Source of the DNA: Actinomyces radicidentis | GTDB lineage: Bacteria; Actinomycetota; Actinomycetes; Actinomycetales; Actinomycetaceae | Length of the DNA: 64,000 bases | Direction: 5' to 3' | Assembly (NCBI RefSeq): GCF_001553565.1 | Contig: NZ_CP014228.1 | Coordinates: forward strand, 1,736,001 to 1,800,000 | Part shown: positions 38,789 to 48,754 of the stretch, one piece after another | How positions within the stretch are numbered: the first letter of the stretch is position 1 | Layout: each line of letters begins with the position of its first letter | Position numbers and translations under genes: made by a program | The notes under the pieces: generated by a model | What the model was told of the DNA's origin: nothing | The model's database searches: none | What the model saw: only the letters and a program-made list of their open reading frames with translations

Positions 38789-41263
38789 GTGTCCCCTGAC
38801 AGCGCGGTCCCCCAGTTCGAGACCGACCACCTCGCCACCGTCCGCGAGCTCGCCCCCGAGTCCGTCGTCCTCCTGCGCACCGACGGCTCCTTCCCGCTCG
38901 AGACCGCCGGCCCCGTCGCCCTCTACGGCGCTGGCGCCCGCCGCACCATCAAGGGCGGTGCCGGCTCCGGCGACGTCAACTCCCGCCACGTCGTCAACAT
39001 CGAGGAGGGGCTCCAGCGCGCCGGCTTCGAGATCACGACCGCCTCCTGGCTCGACGCCTACGACGAGATCGCCGAGAAGAACCACGCCGCCTTCGTCGCC
39101 GACCTCAAGGCCCGCGCCAAGGCCGCCGGCGTCCCCGCGATCTTCTTCGGCATGGGCGCCGTCGAGCCCGCCCCCGCCATCGACCTCCCCCTGGACGGCA
39201 CTGGCGACGCCGCGATCTACATCATCGCCCGCGACTCCGGCGAGGGCAACGACCGCCGCCCCGAGGCCGGCGACGTCAGGCTCACCGAGTCCGAGGTCCG
39301 CGACGTCCTCGCCCTCAACGAGGCCTTCGACACGTTCCTCCTCGTCCTCAACGTCGGCGGCGTCGTCGACCTCAGCCCCGTCAAGGACGTCAAGAACATC
39401 CTCCTGCTCTCCCAGCTCGGCGCCACCACCGGCGACACCCTCGCCGACCTCCTCCTCGGCAAGGCGTACCCCTCCGGCCGCCTGTCCACCACCTGGGCCG
39501 CCTGGGAGGACTACTCCACCGAGGGCGACTTCGGCGACCCCGACGACACCCACTACAAGGAGGGCGTCTACGTCGGCTACCGCTACTTCGACTCCGTCGG
39601 CACCGCCCCGCTCTTCCCCTTCGGCTACGGCCTGGGCTGGACGACCTTCGAGCAGGGCGCCCCGACGGCGACCATCGACGGCTCCGTCGTCACCGTGACC
39701 TCCGCCGTCACCAACACCGGCGCCCGCCCCGGCAAGGACGTCGTCCAGGTCTACGTCTCCTCCCCGGCCGGCGACCTCGACCAGCCCTACCAGGCCCTCG
39801 CCGGCTTCACCAAGACCGAGGAGCTCGCCGCGGGCGCCTCCCAGGACGTCACCGTCACCTTCGACCTCTCCGACCTCGCCTCCTTCGACACCGCGAAGCA
39901 CTCCACCGTCCTCGAGAAGGGCGACTACGTCGTCCGCGCCGGCGCCTCCAGCCGCGACACGGCCGTCGCCGCCGTCGTCGAGCTCGGCGCGACCGCCGTC
40001 GTCCGCGAGCTCCACGACGCCCTCGGCGAGCCCGGCTTCGAGGACTTCAAGCCGGCCTCCCCGGCTCCCGTCGAGGTCCTCTCCGACGCCCCGCGCCTGG
40101 CAGTCGCCGCTGCCGACCTGCGCCGTGAGGACGCCGGCGAGCCCGTCGACCTCTCCGAGGAGCTCGCCTTCGTCAGGGGCCTCACCGACGACCAGCTCTC
40201 CTACCTCGTGCTGGGCCAGTACGCCGACAAGGCCGACGCCCAGTCGATCATCGGCCAGGCCTCCGAGGCCCTCGTCGGCGCCGCCGGCCAGTCCACGACC
40301 CGCGTCGAGGGCGTCCCCTCCCTCGTCATGCCCGACGGCCCCGCGGGCCTGCGCCTCGCGGCCGAGGTCGGCGTCGACGAGAACGGGCCCTTCCCGCTCG
40401 GCGCCGCCCTCGGCGGCCTCTTCGCCGAGCTCATGGACCCCGAGTCCATGGCCGCCTTCGGCCTCGACTCCGAGGCCGAGGAGCGCGTTCCCGAGTCGAC
40501 CTACGAGCAGTACACGACCGCCATCCCGATCGGCACCGCCGTCGCCCAGACCTGGAACCCTGCCGTCGCCGTCGCACTCGGCGACCTCGTCGGCGACGAG
40601 ATGGACCGCTTCGGCGCCCACCTGTGGCTCGCCCCGGCCCTCGACCTGCACCGCTTCATCCTGTGCGGGCGCAACTTCGAGTACTTCTCCGAGGACCCGC
40701 TGCTCTCCGGCCGCATGGCCGGCGGCATCACGACCGGCGTCCAGGCCCACCCGGGCCGCGGCGTCACCGTCAAGCACTTCGCGTTCAACGAGCAGGAGAC
40801 GAACCGGCTCAACTCCAACAGCCACGTCTCCCAGCGCGCCGCCCGCGACCTGTACCTGCGCGCCTTCGAGTACGTCGTCCGCGAGACCCAGCCCCACGCC
40901 CTCATGACGTCCTACAACCTCGTCAACGGCGTCCACACCTCCGAGTCGAAGGACCTCCTCGAGACGATCCTCCGCGACGAGTGGGGCTACCAGGGGCTCG
41001 TCATGACCGACTGGGTCGTCTACTCGATGACCCGCACGGACCTCAAGCACCCGCGCGCCAGCGCGGTCGCCACGGTCGCCGCGGGCAACGAGCTCTTCAT
41101 GCCCGGCTGCGAGGAGGACCGGCAGACGATCCTCGCTGGCCTCGCGGGGGACACCGGCCTTGCCGAGCTGAGCCGTGAACGCCTCGAGGTGCAGGCGGCC
41201 CGCGTCGTCCGCATGGCCCACAAGCTCGTCGACGTCGCGGACGCCCCCGCGCCGCGCGCCTGA
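38789..41263 (+). CDS. Glycoside hydrolase family 3 enzyme with permuted domain order
   Basis: 824 residues. The first 270 or so are the GH3 C-terminal alpha/beta sandwich (ESVVLLRTDGSFPLE, ARDSGEGNDRRPEAGD with probable acid/base E152, TWAAWEDY). A fibronectin III-like domain follows at about 300-390 (YEGVYVGYRYFD/FPFGYGLGWTTF then VTNTGARPGKDVVQVYVS). The TIM-barrel domain comes last (450-800) with VKHFAFNEQETNR and the nucleophile Asp near residue 740 in GLVMTDW. Barrel and sandwich are thus reversed relative to most GH3 enzymes, as reported for some bacterial beta-glucosidases. No signal peptide, so it acts on imported oligosaccharides. GTG with AAGGAG 8 bases upstream. Confidence 0.88.
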   Translation: MSPDSAVPQFETDHLATVRELAPESVVLLRTDGSFPLETAGPVALYGAGARRTIKGGAGSGDVNSRHVVNIEEGLQRAGFEITTASWLDAYDEIAEKNHAAFVADLKARAKAAGVPAIFFGMGAVEPAPAIDLPLDGTGDAAIYIIARDSGEGNDRRPEAGDVRLTESEVRDVLALNEAFDTFLLVLNVGGVVDLSPVKDVKNILLLSQLGATTGDTLADLLLGKAYPSGRLSTTWAAWEDYSTEGDFGDPDDTHYKEGVYVGYRYFDSVGTAPLFPFGYGLGWTTFEQGAPTATIDGSVVTVTSAVTNTGARPGKDVVQVYVSSPAGDLDQPYQALAGFTKTEELAAGASQDVTVTFDLSDLASFDTAKHSTVLEKGDYVVRAGASSRDTAVAAVVELGATAVVRELHDALGEPGFEDFKPASPAPVEVLSDAPRLAVAAADLRREDAGEPVDLSEELAFVRGLTDDQLSYLVLGQYADKADAQSIIGQASEALVGAAGQSTTRVEGVPSLVMPDGPAGLRLAAEVGVDENGPFPLGAALGGLFAELMDPESMAAFGLDSEAEERVPESTYEQYTTAIPIGTAVAQTWNPAVAVALGDLVGDEMDRFGAHLWLAPALDLHRFILCGRNFEYFSEDPLLSGRMAGGITTGVQAHPGRGVTVKHFAFNEQETNRLNSNSHVSQRAARDLYLRAFEYVVRETQPHALMTSYNLVNGVHTSESKDLLETILRDEWGYQGLVMTDWVVYSMTRTDLKHPRASAVATVAAGNELFMPGCEEDRQTILAGLAGDTGLAELSRERLEVQAARVVRMAHKLVDVADAPAPRA

Positions 41264-41295
41264 GTACCTGAGCGGCCGGCCCGCTCATGACCGCC

Positions 41296-41340
41296 GAGCC
41301 CGACGGGCACCGCCAGTGACTGGCGGAGCCCGTCGGGCTC
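41296..41340 (+). terminator. Long hairpin terminator after the GH3 gene
   Basis: Outer 13-bp arms (41296-41308, 41328-41340), an A-A mismatch, then an inner 7-bp stem with a TGA loop. Confidence 0.85.
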
Positions 41341-41414
41341 GCAGCATGCTCGGGGTCATCCAGCAGCCCGTCCGGCGGCCCGATGCGAGGCCGCCCCGTC
41401 GAAGGAGCACCCTC

Positions 41415-42185
41415 ATGGCCCTCACCCGCGAAGCGACCGAGACGTACAAGCGCCTCTTCGGCTCCGACCCGGCTCCGAGCCCGACCGACGCCGAGGCCCT
41501 CGAGATCCTCCAGAACGAGATCTTCGGCGAGGTCTTCCCGACCCCCGGTCTCGACGACGCCGAGCGCGAGCAGCTCACCGTCGCCGTCCTCGCCGCGATG
41601 CAGACGCTGCCGCAGCTCACGGCCCACCTGAATGCCGCGCTCAACGTCGGCCTCACCCCGCTCGAGCTGCGCGAGACGATCTACCAGCTCGCTCCGTACA
41701 TCGGATGGCCCAAGACCCTCAACGCTACCGCGACCCTCGCCGAGGTGCTCAAGGCCCACGGCGTCGAGCTGCCGCTCGAGGAGGTCGGCACGGTCGCCTA
41801 CGAGGACCGTGAGGCCGCCGGCGCCGCCGTCCAGGAGCCCCTCTACGGCGCCGAGGTCAAGGAGGTCTTCGCGGCGCTGCCCGAGCCCTACGGCGAGTTC
41901 CTCCCGCACCTGCTCACCGCCAACGCCTTCGGCGACTTCGAGACCCGCGGCGTCCTCGACGTCGCCGACCGCGAGCTCATCAGCCTCGTCGCCATCGCCG
42001 CCCTCGGCGCCGCCACGCAGCTCAAGCCGCACGTCGCGGGCGCCATCAAGGCCGGCAACAGCAAGCAGAAGGTCGCGGCCGCCCTCGTCCGGGTGCTGCC
42101 CTACATCGGCGGCCCCTACGCCCTGTCCGGGCTCGTCCTCCTCGCCCAGTACGACGAGAACGAGTCCTCCGAGGCCTACCGCTGA
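41415..42185 (+). CDS. Carboxymuconolactone decarboxylase (AhpD-like) family protein
   Basis: 256 residues with two tandem CMD domains. The first has LTVAVLAAMQTLPQLTAHLNAALNVGLTPLELRETIYQLAPYIGWP; the second has ADRELISLVAIAALGAATQLKPHVAGAIKAGNSKQKVAAALV followed by LPYIGGPYAL. Neither contains the CxxC of peroxidatic AhpD, so an antioxidant role is not supported. Such proteins are usually annotated as CMD family only. ATG with GAAGGAG at 41401-41407. Confidence 0.85.
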   Translation: MALTREATETYKRLFGSDPAPSPTDAEALEILQNEIFGEVFPTPGLDDAEREQLTVAVLAAMQTLPQLTAHLNAALNVGLTPLELRETIYQLAPYIGWPKTLNATATLAEVLKAHGVELPLEEVGTVAYEDREAAGAAVQEPLYGAEVKEVFAALPEPYGEFLPHLLTANAFGDFETRGVLDVADRELISLVAIAALGAATQLKPHVAGAIKAGNSKQKVAAALVRVLPYIGGPYALSGLVLLAQYDENESSEAYR

Positions 42186-42266
42186 GCCGCTGCGACCTGG
42201 CGGCCGCACGGCCGCGCGGGCCGGTAGGTCCGTCCCGTCCGCCCGCACCCCACGCCGGAGACCACC

Positions 42267-44621
42267 GTGCTCACCCGCCTCGCCTCCCTCATCGTCGACC
42301 ACCGCGGGGCCGTCATCGGCCTCATGGCCGTCCTCACCGTCCTCGCCGCCGTCCTCGTTCCCCACGTCACCGTCAACACGGACATGACGTCCTACCTGCC
42401 GTCGGACTCCCAGATGAGGGAGGGCACCGGCGTCATGGAGGACGAGCTCGGAGTCGATGACCCGGTCTCGACCATCCGGATCATGGTCGACGGGCTCGAC
42501 GGCGACTCCGAGCGCTCCACGGTCCACGACGGGCTCGCCGACCTGCCCGGCGTCGCCTCCGTCTCGGAGGCCTCCGCCTCAGAGGAGGACGCGGCGCCGT
42601 CGGTGTCCGGCGGGCACACGCTCTACGTCATCAGCGTCGACGGCGACTACGACTCCGAGGCCTACGCGCAGGCGGAGGAGGCGGTCGCCTCGCTCGCCGA
42701 CGGCGACGCAGCCGCCGACCGGGCTCCGGCCCTCGAGGGGTACGTCGTGCAGTGGGTGAGCGACAACACCTCGACCTCCTCCGAGCTGCCCGTGTGGATC
42801 GTGGCGATCGCGCTGGCGCTCCTCGTCCCCGTCCTCCTGGTCATGAGCGCCTCGTAGATCGAGCCGGTGCGCCACCTCGTCGCCATCGGCATGGCCGTGG
42901 CCCTCAACATGGGACTCGTCGCCCTGCGCCCGAGCGTCTCCGAGACGACGTACTCGATCGCCGCGATCCTCCAGCTCGTCCTGTCGATGGACTACTCCAT
43001 CATCCTGGCGAACCGGTACCGCCAGGAACGCGACGCCCAGCGCGACGCCGGCAAGGACGGCCGGTCCGCGCCCGTGACCGCGATGAGGAGGGCCCTGCGG
43101 GACTCCTTCGGAGCAGTGGTCTCCGCGTCGCTCACCACGGTCGTGGGCCTGCTCATGCTCGTGTTCATGAGCTGCCGCATCGGGGCCGACCTCGGTACCG
43201 TCCTCGGGCAGGGCGTCGTCGTCTCCCTCGTCACGGTCCTCACCGTCCTCCCCGGCCTCCTCCTGGCCTGCGACCGCCTCATCACCCGCACCGCCAAGCC
43301 CCACCTCAGCCCGAGCCTCGGCGGCCTCGCCCGCGCCGAGTACCGCTTCCGGTGGGTCTTCGCGGCGGGCTTCGTCGTCCTCCTCGCCGGATCCTTCGTC
43401 CTGCGGGGCGGCACGACGACGAGCTACACCCTGGAGCGCGAGGACCCCGTGGCGGAGGTCTTCGCCAAGGACAACCAGGTCGTCCTCGTCTACGACAACG
43501 ACGACGAGGCCGCCGCCACCGCTCTCGGCGAGGCGCTCGCCGCCGACTACCCGGGCTCCGACGGCGTGCGCTCGGTGACCTCCCACGGCACGACCATCGG
43601 TCAGCAGCTGACCAAGGAAGCCGCCGCGCTCGAGCAGCAGGGGACGGCCGACGACGCCGGCGCCGCGGACGTAGCCGGTGACGACTCGCAGTCCGTCCTG
43701 CCCGACGGGGCGATCGACGTCCTGTGGTACGTCGGCAACGGCGGCGAGGCTGGCACGATGACGCTGTCCGAGCTCGGTGACGTCACCGACTCCCTCGAGC
43801 TGCTGTACCTCCAGCACGCCGCCGCCACGCGGACCGACCCGTCCTGGACCATGAGCACCGAGGAGCTCCTCGACGCCGCCCGCGAGCAGGTCGAGGAGGC
43901 GAAGGAGGAGCTCGTCGGCGCCGAGCACTCGCGCATGATCGTCACCACCGGCCTGCGCGAGGAGGCCGAGGCGACGCTCTCCTTCATCGACGACCTCCAG
44001 GCGCGTGCCGACGCCGAGCTGTCCGAGCAGCACTGGCTCGTCGGCCAGTCGGTCATGGTCGACGAGATGCGCGACGGCTTCCCCGCCGAGAACCTGCGCA
44101 TCACGCTGCTCACCGCCGGCGCCATCTTCCTCATCATGGCGCTCACCTTCCGCAGCGCCGCCGTGCCCGCCCTGCTCGTGCTCCTCGTCCAGTGCGGCGT
44201 CTTCGTCACGGTCTCCGTCTCGGGGATCATCGGCGCGGACATGTACTACCTGGCGATGCTCGTCGTCCAGTGCATCCTCATGGGCGCCACCATCGACTAC
44301 GCGATCGTGCTCACCACCTACTACCGCCAGCACCGGCGCACCGAGCCGGTCGCCCGCGCCCTGGCCGGCGCCTACGAGGGCTCCATCCACACGATCCTCA
44401 CGAGCGGCCTCATCATGATCCTCGTGACCGGCGTGCTCGGCTACCTCTTCGAGAACCCAACCGTCGGCCAGATCTGCCAGACGATCGCGATCGGCGCGAC
44501 CGCCGCCGTCCTCCTCATCCTCCTGGCCCTCCCGGCGCTGCTCGCCGTCACGGACCGCTGGATCGTGCCCGCACGGGACCGCTACGAGGAGCCCGCCGCC
44601 GCAGAGCCCGGGGAGGCCTGA
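42267..44621 (+). pseudogene. MMPL/RND family transporter interrupted by an amber codon
   Basis: GTG 42267 starts LTRLASLIVDHRGAVIGLMAVLTVLAAVLVP. The frame stops at TAG 42855-42857 inside VLLVMSAS-stop-IEPVRHLVAIGMAVALNM; relatives have Trp (SWIEP), so one G-to-A change in TGG explains it. The same frame then stays open to 44621 with the MMPL core SIAAILQLVLSMDYSIILANRYRQER and the second half MGATIDYAIVLTTYYRQHRR. The repaired protein is 784 residues with about 11-12 helices. Such exporters move lipids or drugs. Confidence 0.88.
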
Positions 44622-44783
44622 GGTGGACGTCCCGGTGGGCGCGCGTCATCGAGTGGTGCGGCCACGCCCCGTCCTACTTCGCGCCTCTGGACGAGGAGGT
44701 CGTTGACGTCGAGCTGGTCCTGCCCCTGCCGAATCCCCGACCGCGCAGATCGTGACGGACGGAGACGATGCCCGTGGACGAGG

Positions 44784-45002
44784 TCAGACCTCGAAGAGGC
44801 CGAAGGACGCGCGCGGCGCGGTGAGCGCCTCGCCGTAGGCGGAGGCCTGCGCCTCGAGGGCGACGTCGATGCGGAAGCCCGGGTGGAGGGCGTACTCATC
44901 GCGCACCTTGACGCCGGCCTCGCGTGCGGCGCTGGCCAGGCGCGCGTTGACGCGCGAGCCTCCGGCGAGGTCGGGGTGGAAGGCGAGGACGACGGTCCTC
45001 AT
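44784..45002 (-). pseudogene. Internally deleted flavodoxin-fold NAD(P)H oxidoreductase
   Basis: 72 codons. MRTVVLAFHPDLAGGSRVNARLA and VRDEYALHPGFRIDVALEAQ match the N-terminus of KefF/MdaB-type NAD(P)H oxidoreductases (about 190 residues). Then ASAYGEALTAPRASFGLFEV follows, resembling the C-terminal helix and tail of the same family. About 110-120 central residues, with the flavin-binding loops, are absent, yet the frame is kept. AGGAG precedes ATG by 5 bases, and TACCGT (45043-45038, minus) is a possible -10. Confidence 0.65.
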
Positions 45003-45120
45003 GGGTGCTCCTGGGAGACGGCTGCGCGGACGCCCCGACGGTAGCGGGGCGCGCGGGTGAGGAGCCAGGTCCTCCCGGTGCCCGGGACCCGGGGCGGTGT
45101 CCTCGGCGCGCGGTACCGGG

Positions 45121-45133
45121 CAGACTGGCCCCA
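45121..45133 (+). promoter_or_regulatory. Leaderless -10 of ogt
   Basis: CAGACT at 45121-45126, 6 bases before ATG 45133. Confidence 0.4.
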
Positions 45134-45756
45134 TGAGCACCACCAGGACCTCCCAGCCGGACGCCGCGCCCGCTCCGGAGCGGACCGTGTACGTGACCGC
45201 GTACGAGGGACCGCTCGGACCGATGACGCTCGCGGCCGCCGTCGGCGAGGGACTGTCCGAGGGCGGTGCGCTCACAGGCGTCTGGTTCGACGGCCAGCAG
45301 CACGACCGCGCCGGGCTGCCGGAGGACGCCGTCGTCGTCCGGCCCGGGGACGCGGCCGCCCCGCCGGTCCTCGCCGAGGCGGCCGCCTGGCTCGGCGCCG
45401 CCCTGGCCGGCGCCGACCCCGGCGAGCGGCCCGCGCTGGCGCCGGTCGGTACCGGCTTCCAGGAGCAGGTCTGGGACGAGCTGCGCTCCATCCCGCGCGG
45501 CTGGACCCGCACCTACGGGCAGATCGCCAAGGCCGTCTCCGAGCGCGCCGGCCACTACGTCTCCCCGCGCGCCGTCGGGGGAGCGGTGGGCCGCAACCCG
45601 CTGAGCGTCGTCGTGCCCTGCCACCGCGTCGTCGCGGCGGACGGCGCGCTCACCGGCTACGCGGGCGGGACGGAGCGCAAGACGTGGCTCCTGCTCGCCG
45701 AGGGTGCGGACCTGCCCGGCCTCGACCTGCCGCAGGAGTCCCTGCCCGGGCTGTGA
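45133..45756 (+). CDS. ogt: Methylated-DNA-protein cysteine methyltransferase
   Basis: 207 residues. The helix-turn-helix GFQEQVWDELRSIPRGWTRTYGQIA and the active site VVPCHRVVAADGALTGYAGG are intact, with acceptor C163. It removes alkyl groups from O6-alkylguanine in a suicide reaction. There is no Ada-type N-terminal regulatory domain. It is intact despite its damaged neighbours. Confidence 0.93.
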   Translation: MSTTRTSQPDAAPAPERTVYVTAYEGPLGPMTLAAAVGEGLSEGGALTGVWFDGQQHDRAGLPEDAVVVRPGDAAAPPVLAEAAAWLGAALAGADPGERPALAPVGTGFQEQVWDELRSIPRGWTRTYGQIAKAVSERAGHYVSPRAVGGAVGRNPLSVVVPCHRVVAADGALTGYAGGTERKTWLLLAEGADLPGLDLPQESLPGL

Positions 45757-45916
45757 TCCCCGGCGCCGGGCCTCGTCCTCAACGGCTGAGGGCCGGGGCG
45801 CTCCCGCCCGCGGCCAGCACGCGCGTCGCGGTACCGCCGGTGCCGGACCGCTGCGGGCGCGAGCCCGCGATCCGCCGTCCGGCCACGAGCCAGAGCGCGA
45901 CGCCGGCCAGCAGGGC

Positions 45917-47320
45917 GGGTGCGTCCCTTAGCGTGGTGGCAATTCCCGCGGGGTCCACGGCGTCGACGGTCTTGTCGTCGGGTGGGCATCGTGGGACCCA
46001 GATTCTCGACCAGGATTCACTAGGAGTGCTCCCACGATGCCCGCCACCAAGTCTGCCGTGTCCACGCTGATCCAGGAAGTGCTGGCCGATCCCGACCTGG
46101 CTCACGATGACGTCTTCCGCCGTCTGCTGGGCGCGGGACTGCAGGACCTCATTGACGCCGAGGCTGAGGCGGTCATCGGCGCCTCGCGCTACGAGCGCAC
46201 CCCCGAGCGAGTCACCCGCCGCAACGGGAAGCGCTCCAAGACGGTTGCGACCACCGCCGGACAGGTGGACCTGGCCATCCCCAAGCTCCGCCAGGGCTCC
46301 TTCTTCCCCAGTCTGCTCAACCCCCGCAAGAGGATCGACAAGGCCCTGTACGCCGTGGTCGCCACCGCCTGGGTCGAGGGGGTCTCCACCCGCAAGGTCG
46401 ACGACCTGGTCAAGGCCCTGGGATGCGAGTCGGGGATCTCCAAGTCGTCGGTGTCGCGGATCTGCACCGACATCGACGAGGCTGTCGGCGCGTTCCTGAA
46501 CCGACCCCTGGACCACACGTGGTTCCCGTACCTGTTCGTGGACGCCACCTACCTGGACGTGAGAGTCGGGCATCGGGTCGTCTCCCAGGCCGTCGTGGTC
46601 GCCACCGGCGTCTCAGCCGCGGGGCGCCGCGAGATCCTGGGCATGGCGGTGGGTGACAGCGAGTCCACCGACTTCTGGACCAGCTTCCTGCGGTCCTTGC
46701 GCGAGCGCGGCCTGAAGGCCCCCTCGCCCTCCGACCCCACCGGGGTGGTCATGGTCACCAGCGACGCCCACGCCGGCATCCGCGCCGCCGTCAAGGCGAT
46801 CCTGCCCGGAGCGGCCTGGCAGCGCTGCCGCGTCCACTTCGCCCGCAACATCACCTCCCACCTGGGGTCGGTGCGCTCCAAGCCCGTCAATGCCCTGATC
46901 TCCACCGTGTTCGCCCAGACCACCCCCGAGGCCGTGCGCGCCACCTACCACCAGGTCATCGACTCCCTGCGCGCCTCCTTCCCCGACGTCGCCGACATGC
47001 TCACCGACGCCGAGGCCGACCTGACCGCCTTCTCGGTCCTGCCCAGGGAGCACTGGGTCAAGGTGTGGTCCAACAACCCCATCGAGCGCCTCAACCGCGA
47101 GATCAAGCGCCGCGCCGACGTCGTCCAGGTCTTCCCCAACCCAGACTGCGTCACCCGCCTTATCGGCGCCGTCCTGCTCGACCAGCACGAGGAATGGCAG
47201 TACGGCGAACGCCGCTACCTGTCCGAGACCTCCATGCAACGACTCACCCACACCCTCACCAACGACACCCAACCCCTGCCCCTGACGGCCTGAAAGAACA
47301 CCACAACAAGGGACTTGACC
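45917..47320 (+). mobile_element. IS256-family insertion sequence
   Basis: 1404 bases. The 8-base direct repeats AGCAGGGC at 45909-45916 and 47321-47328 flank it, the usual target duplication size for IS256. Imperfect terminal inverted repeats share GG....GTCCCTT...GTGGTG at both ends at equal offset. It carries one transposase gene and interrupts the GT87 gene. Confidence 0.88.
46037..47293 (+). CDS. IS256 (mutator-type) transposase
   Basis: 418 residues. LGAGLQDLIDAEAEAVIGASRYERTPERVTRRNG is the family N-terminus. The DDE acids fall in LFVDATYLDVRV, VMVTSDAHAGI and NNPIERLNREIKRRADVVQVFPN. ATG 46037 is preceded by AGGAG at 46022-46026. The frame is intact, so the element may still be active. 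Codon choice is like that of the host genes. Confidence 0.95.
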   Translation: MPATKSAVSTLIQEVLADPDLAHDDVFRRLLGAGLQDLIDAEAEAVIGASRYERTPERVTRRNGKRSKTVATTAGQVDLAIPKLRQGSFFPSLLNPRKRIDKALYAVVATAWVEGVSTRKVDDLVKALGCESGISKSSVSRICTDIDEAVGAFLNRPLDHTWFPYLFVDATYLDVRVGHRVVSQAVVVATGVSAAGRREILGMAVGDSESTDFWTSFLRSLRERGLKAPSPSDPTGVVMVTSDAHAGIRAAVKAILPGAAWQRCRVHFARNITSHLGSVRSKPVNALISTVFAQTTPEAVRATYHQVIDSLRASFPDVADMLTDAEADLTAFSVLPREHWVKVWSNNPIERLNREIKRRADVVQVFPNPDCVTRLIGAVLLDQHEEWQYGERRYLSETSMQRLTHTLTNDTQPLPLTA

Positions 47321-48720
47321 AGCAGGGCCCACCACACGTAGCCCGCGCCGACGAGCTTCATCCACAGCGGCCAGCTCAGCTCGGCGTGGTTCTGGAACGG
47401 GAAGGACCACTGGATCCCCGTTCCCAGGACCACGGCACCGAGCAGCGTCACCCCGCCCAGCCACCACGAGCGCCAGCGCCACGACGCGACGGCGAGCACG
47501 AGGAGCGCCGGGGCGCACCATACCCAGTGGTGCGTCCAGGACACCGGCGAGACGAGCAGTCCCATCACCATGGTGACGACGAGCTGGAGCTCCAGGGCGA
47601 GGTCGTCGTCCTGGAGGCGCAGGCGGTCCAGGCGACGCAGGAGGAACCAGGCGCCCACGAGCACCGCGGCGGCGCACACGGCCCACAGCGGCACCCACGC
47701 CGACTCGGGAGCGAGGCGCGCGATCGTCCCCTTGAGGCTCTGGTTCCCCGCGAACTCCGCGAAGCCGGTGCGCGAGGTGTCGAGCATGGCCGAGGTGAAG
47801 AAGCGCCACGACTCCGAGGGGCTCGCGAGCCACACGAGCGCCGTCACCCAGACGGCCGTCCCCGCCATCGTCGCGGCCGCCCGGTACTCGCGCCGGGCGA
47901 GGAGCACGAGCCCCGAGATCGCCGGCGTCAGCTTGAAGCACGCGGCCAGCGCCGACAGCGCCCCGCGCCAGCGCGAGGGCTCGCGCACGAGGAGGAGGTC
48001 GACGGCGACGAGCGCCATGAGGACCGCGTTGACCTGCCCCTCGTAGAGGGTCTCGCGGAAGGGCTCGAGGAAGAGGCAGGCGAGCAGGGCCAGCCACGGC
48101 GCCAGGCCCCGCGCCCGTCGCCTCTCCGCGCCGAGCCCCCGCAGCAGCGCCCACAGCGTGATCGTCGTGCAGATGGGCGTGAGCGCCGTGAGCGCGAGCT
48201 GCGTCCCAGTCTCACCGAGGCTGGTGAGCGGGCGCAGCACCCAGGCCGCGAAGGGCGGGTAGGTGAAGGGGTACTCCTTGAGGAAGGGCAGGGCGTACCA
48301 GTCGTAGAGGCTCCCGCCGTCAGCCCAGGAGCGCACCGCGCCGAAGTACACCGAGGCGTCGAAGGCGGAGACCAGGTGCCCGTCCGAGACCGACCAGATC
48401 CAGCACGGGTAGACGAGGCTGAGCCAGCCGAGGACCGCGGTGACCGGGTGGGCGAGCAGACGGCCGGCGCGCGCCAGGACCGGGGCGAGCGCGCTGAGGG
48501 TCCGGGCGAGCGGACGTGCGTCGCGGCGGCCCGCGTCCCGCGATCGGGTGGCGCCCTCGTCCGGCGGGGTGGTCCGCGCCGTCGGCGCCGCCTCCCGCTC
48601 CTCGAGGACGACGGGGGCTGCGGCGGTAGGAGGCACGTACGGCATCGTGGCACCCGGGCTTGTGAACCCGCTGGGAACGACCGTCCTCCGGCCCGTGATC
48701 TCGGACGCACCGCTAGCACC

Positions 48721-48726
48721 TAGCCT
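48721..48726 (+). promoter_or_regulatory. -10 of the alpha/beta hydrolase gene
   Basis: TAGCCT at 48721-48726, predicted start near 48733, then AGGAGG at 48745-48750 and GTG 48755. Confidence 0.45.
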
Positions 48727-48754
48727 GGGGCTCCGACCCGGCCCAGGAGGTTCC

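Larger units (their letters stand above)
45779..48645 (-). pseudogene. GT87/DUF2029 glycosyltransferase gene split by an IS256-family element
   Basis: ATG 48645 begins MPYVPPTAAAPVVLEEREAA; membrane helices and the DUF2029 hallmarks FDASVYFGAVRSWADGGSLYDWYA, YPFTYPPFAAWVL and ACFKLTPAISGLVLLARREYR follow, up to YVWWALL at the insertion (47321). The remainder, ALLAGVALWLVAGRRIAGSRP to the stop at 45779, lies on the other side. Removing 45917-47320 plus one 8-base repeat leaves 1455 bases, exactly 485 codons. PimE-like alpha-mannosyltransferases of lipoglycan synthesis belong here. The loss of only the final helix may or may not abolish activity. Confidence 0.85.

Noticed and set aside
41415..42185. 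AhpD alkyl hydroperoxidase
   Set aside because: Neither CMD domain carries the CxxC redox pair.
44622..44783. Short open frame after the MMPL gene (VIEWCGHAPSYFAPLDEEVV)
   Set aside because: No ribosome binding site, no recognisable family and only about 40 codons; could be a remnant but I cannot support it.
45923..47314. Shorter IS boundaries starting at GTCCCTT
   Set aside because: The flanking octamers do not match with these ends. Moving each end out by six bases gives an exact 8-base duplication and equal offsets in both terminal repeats.
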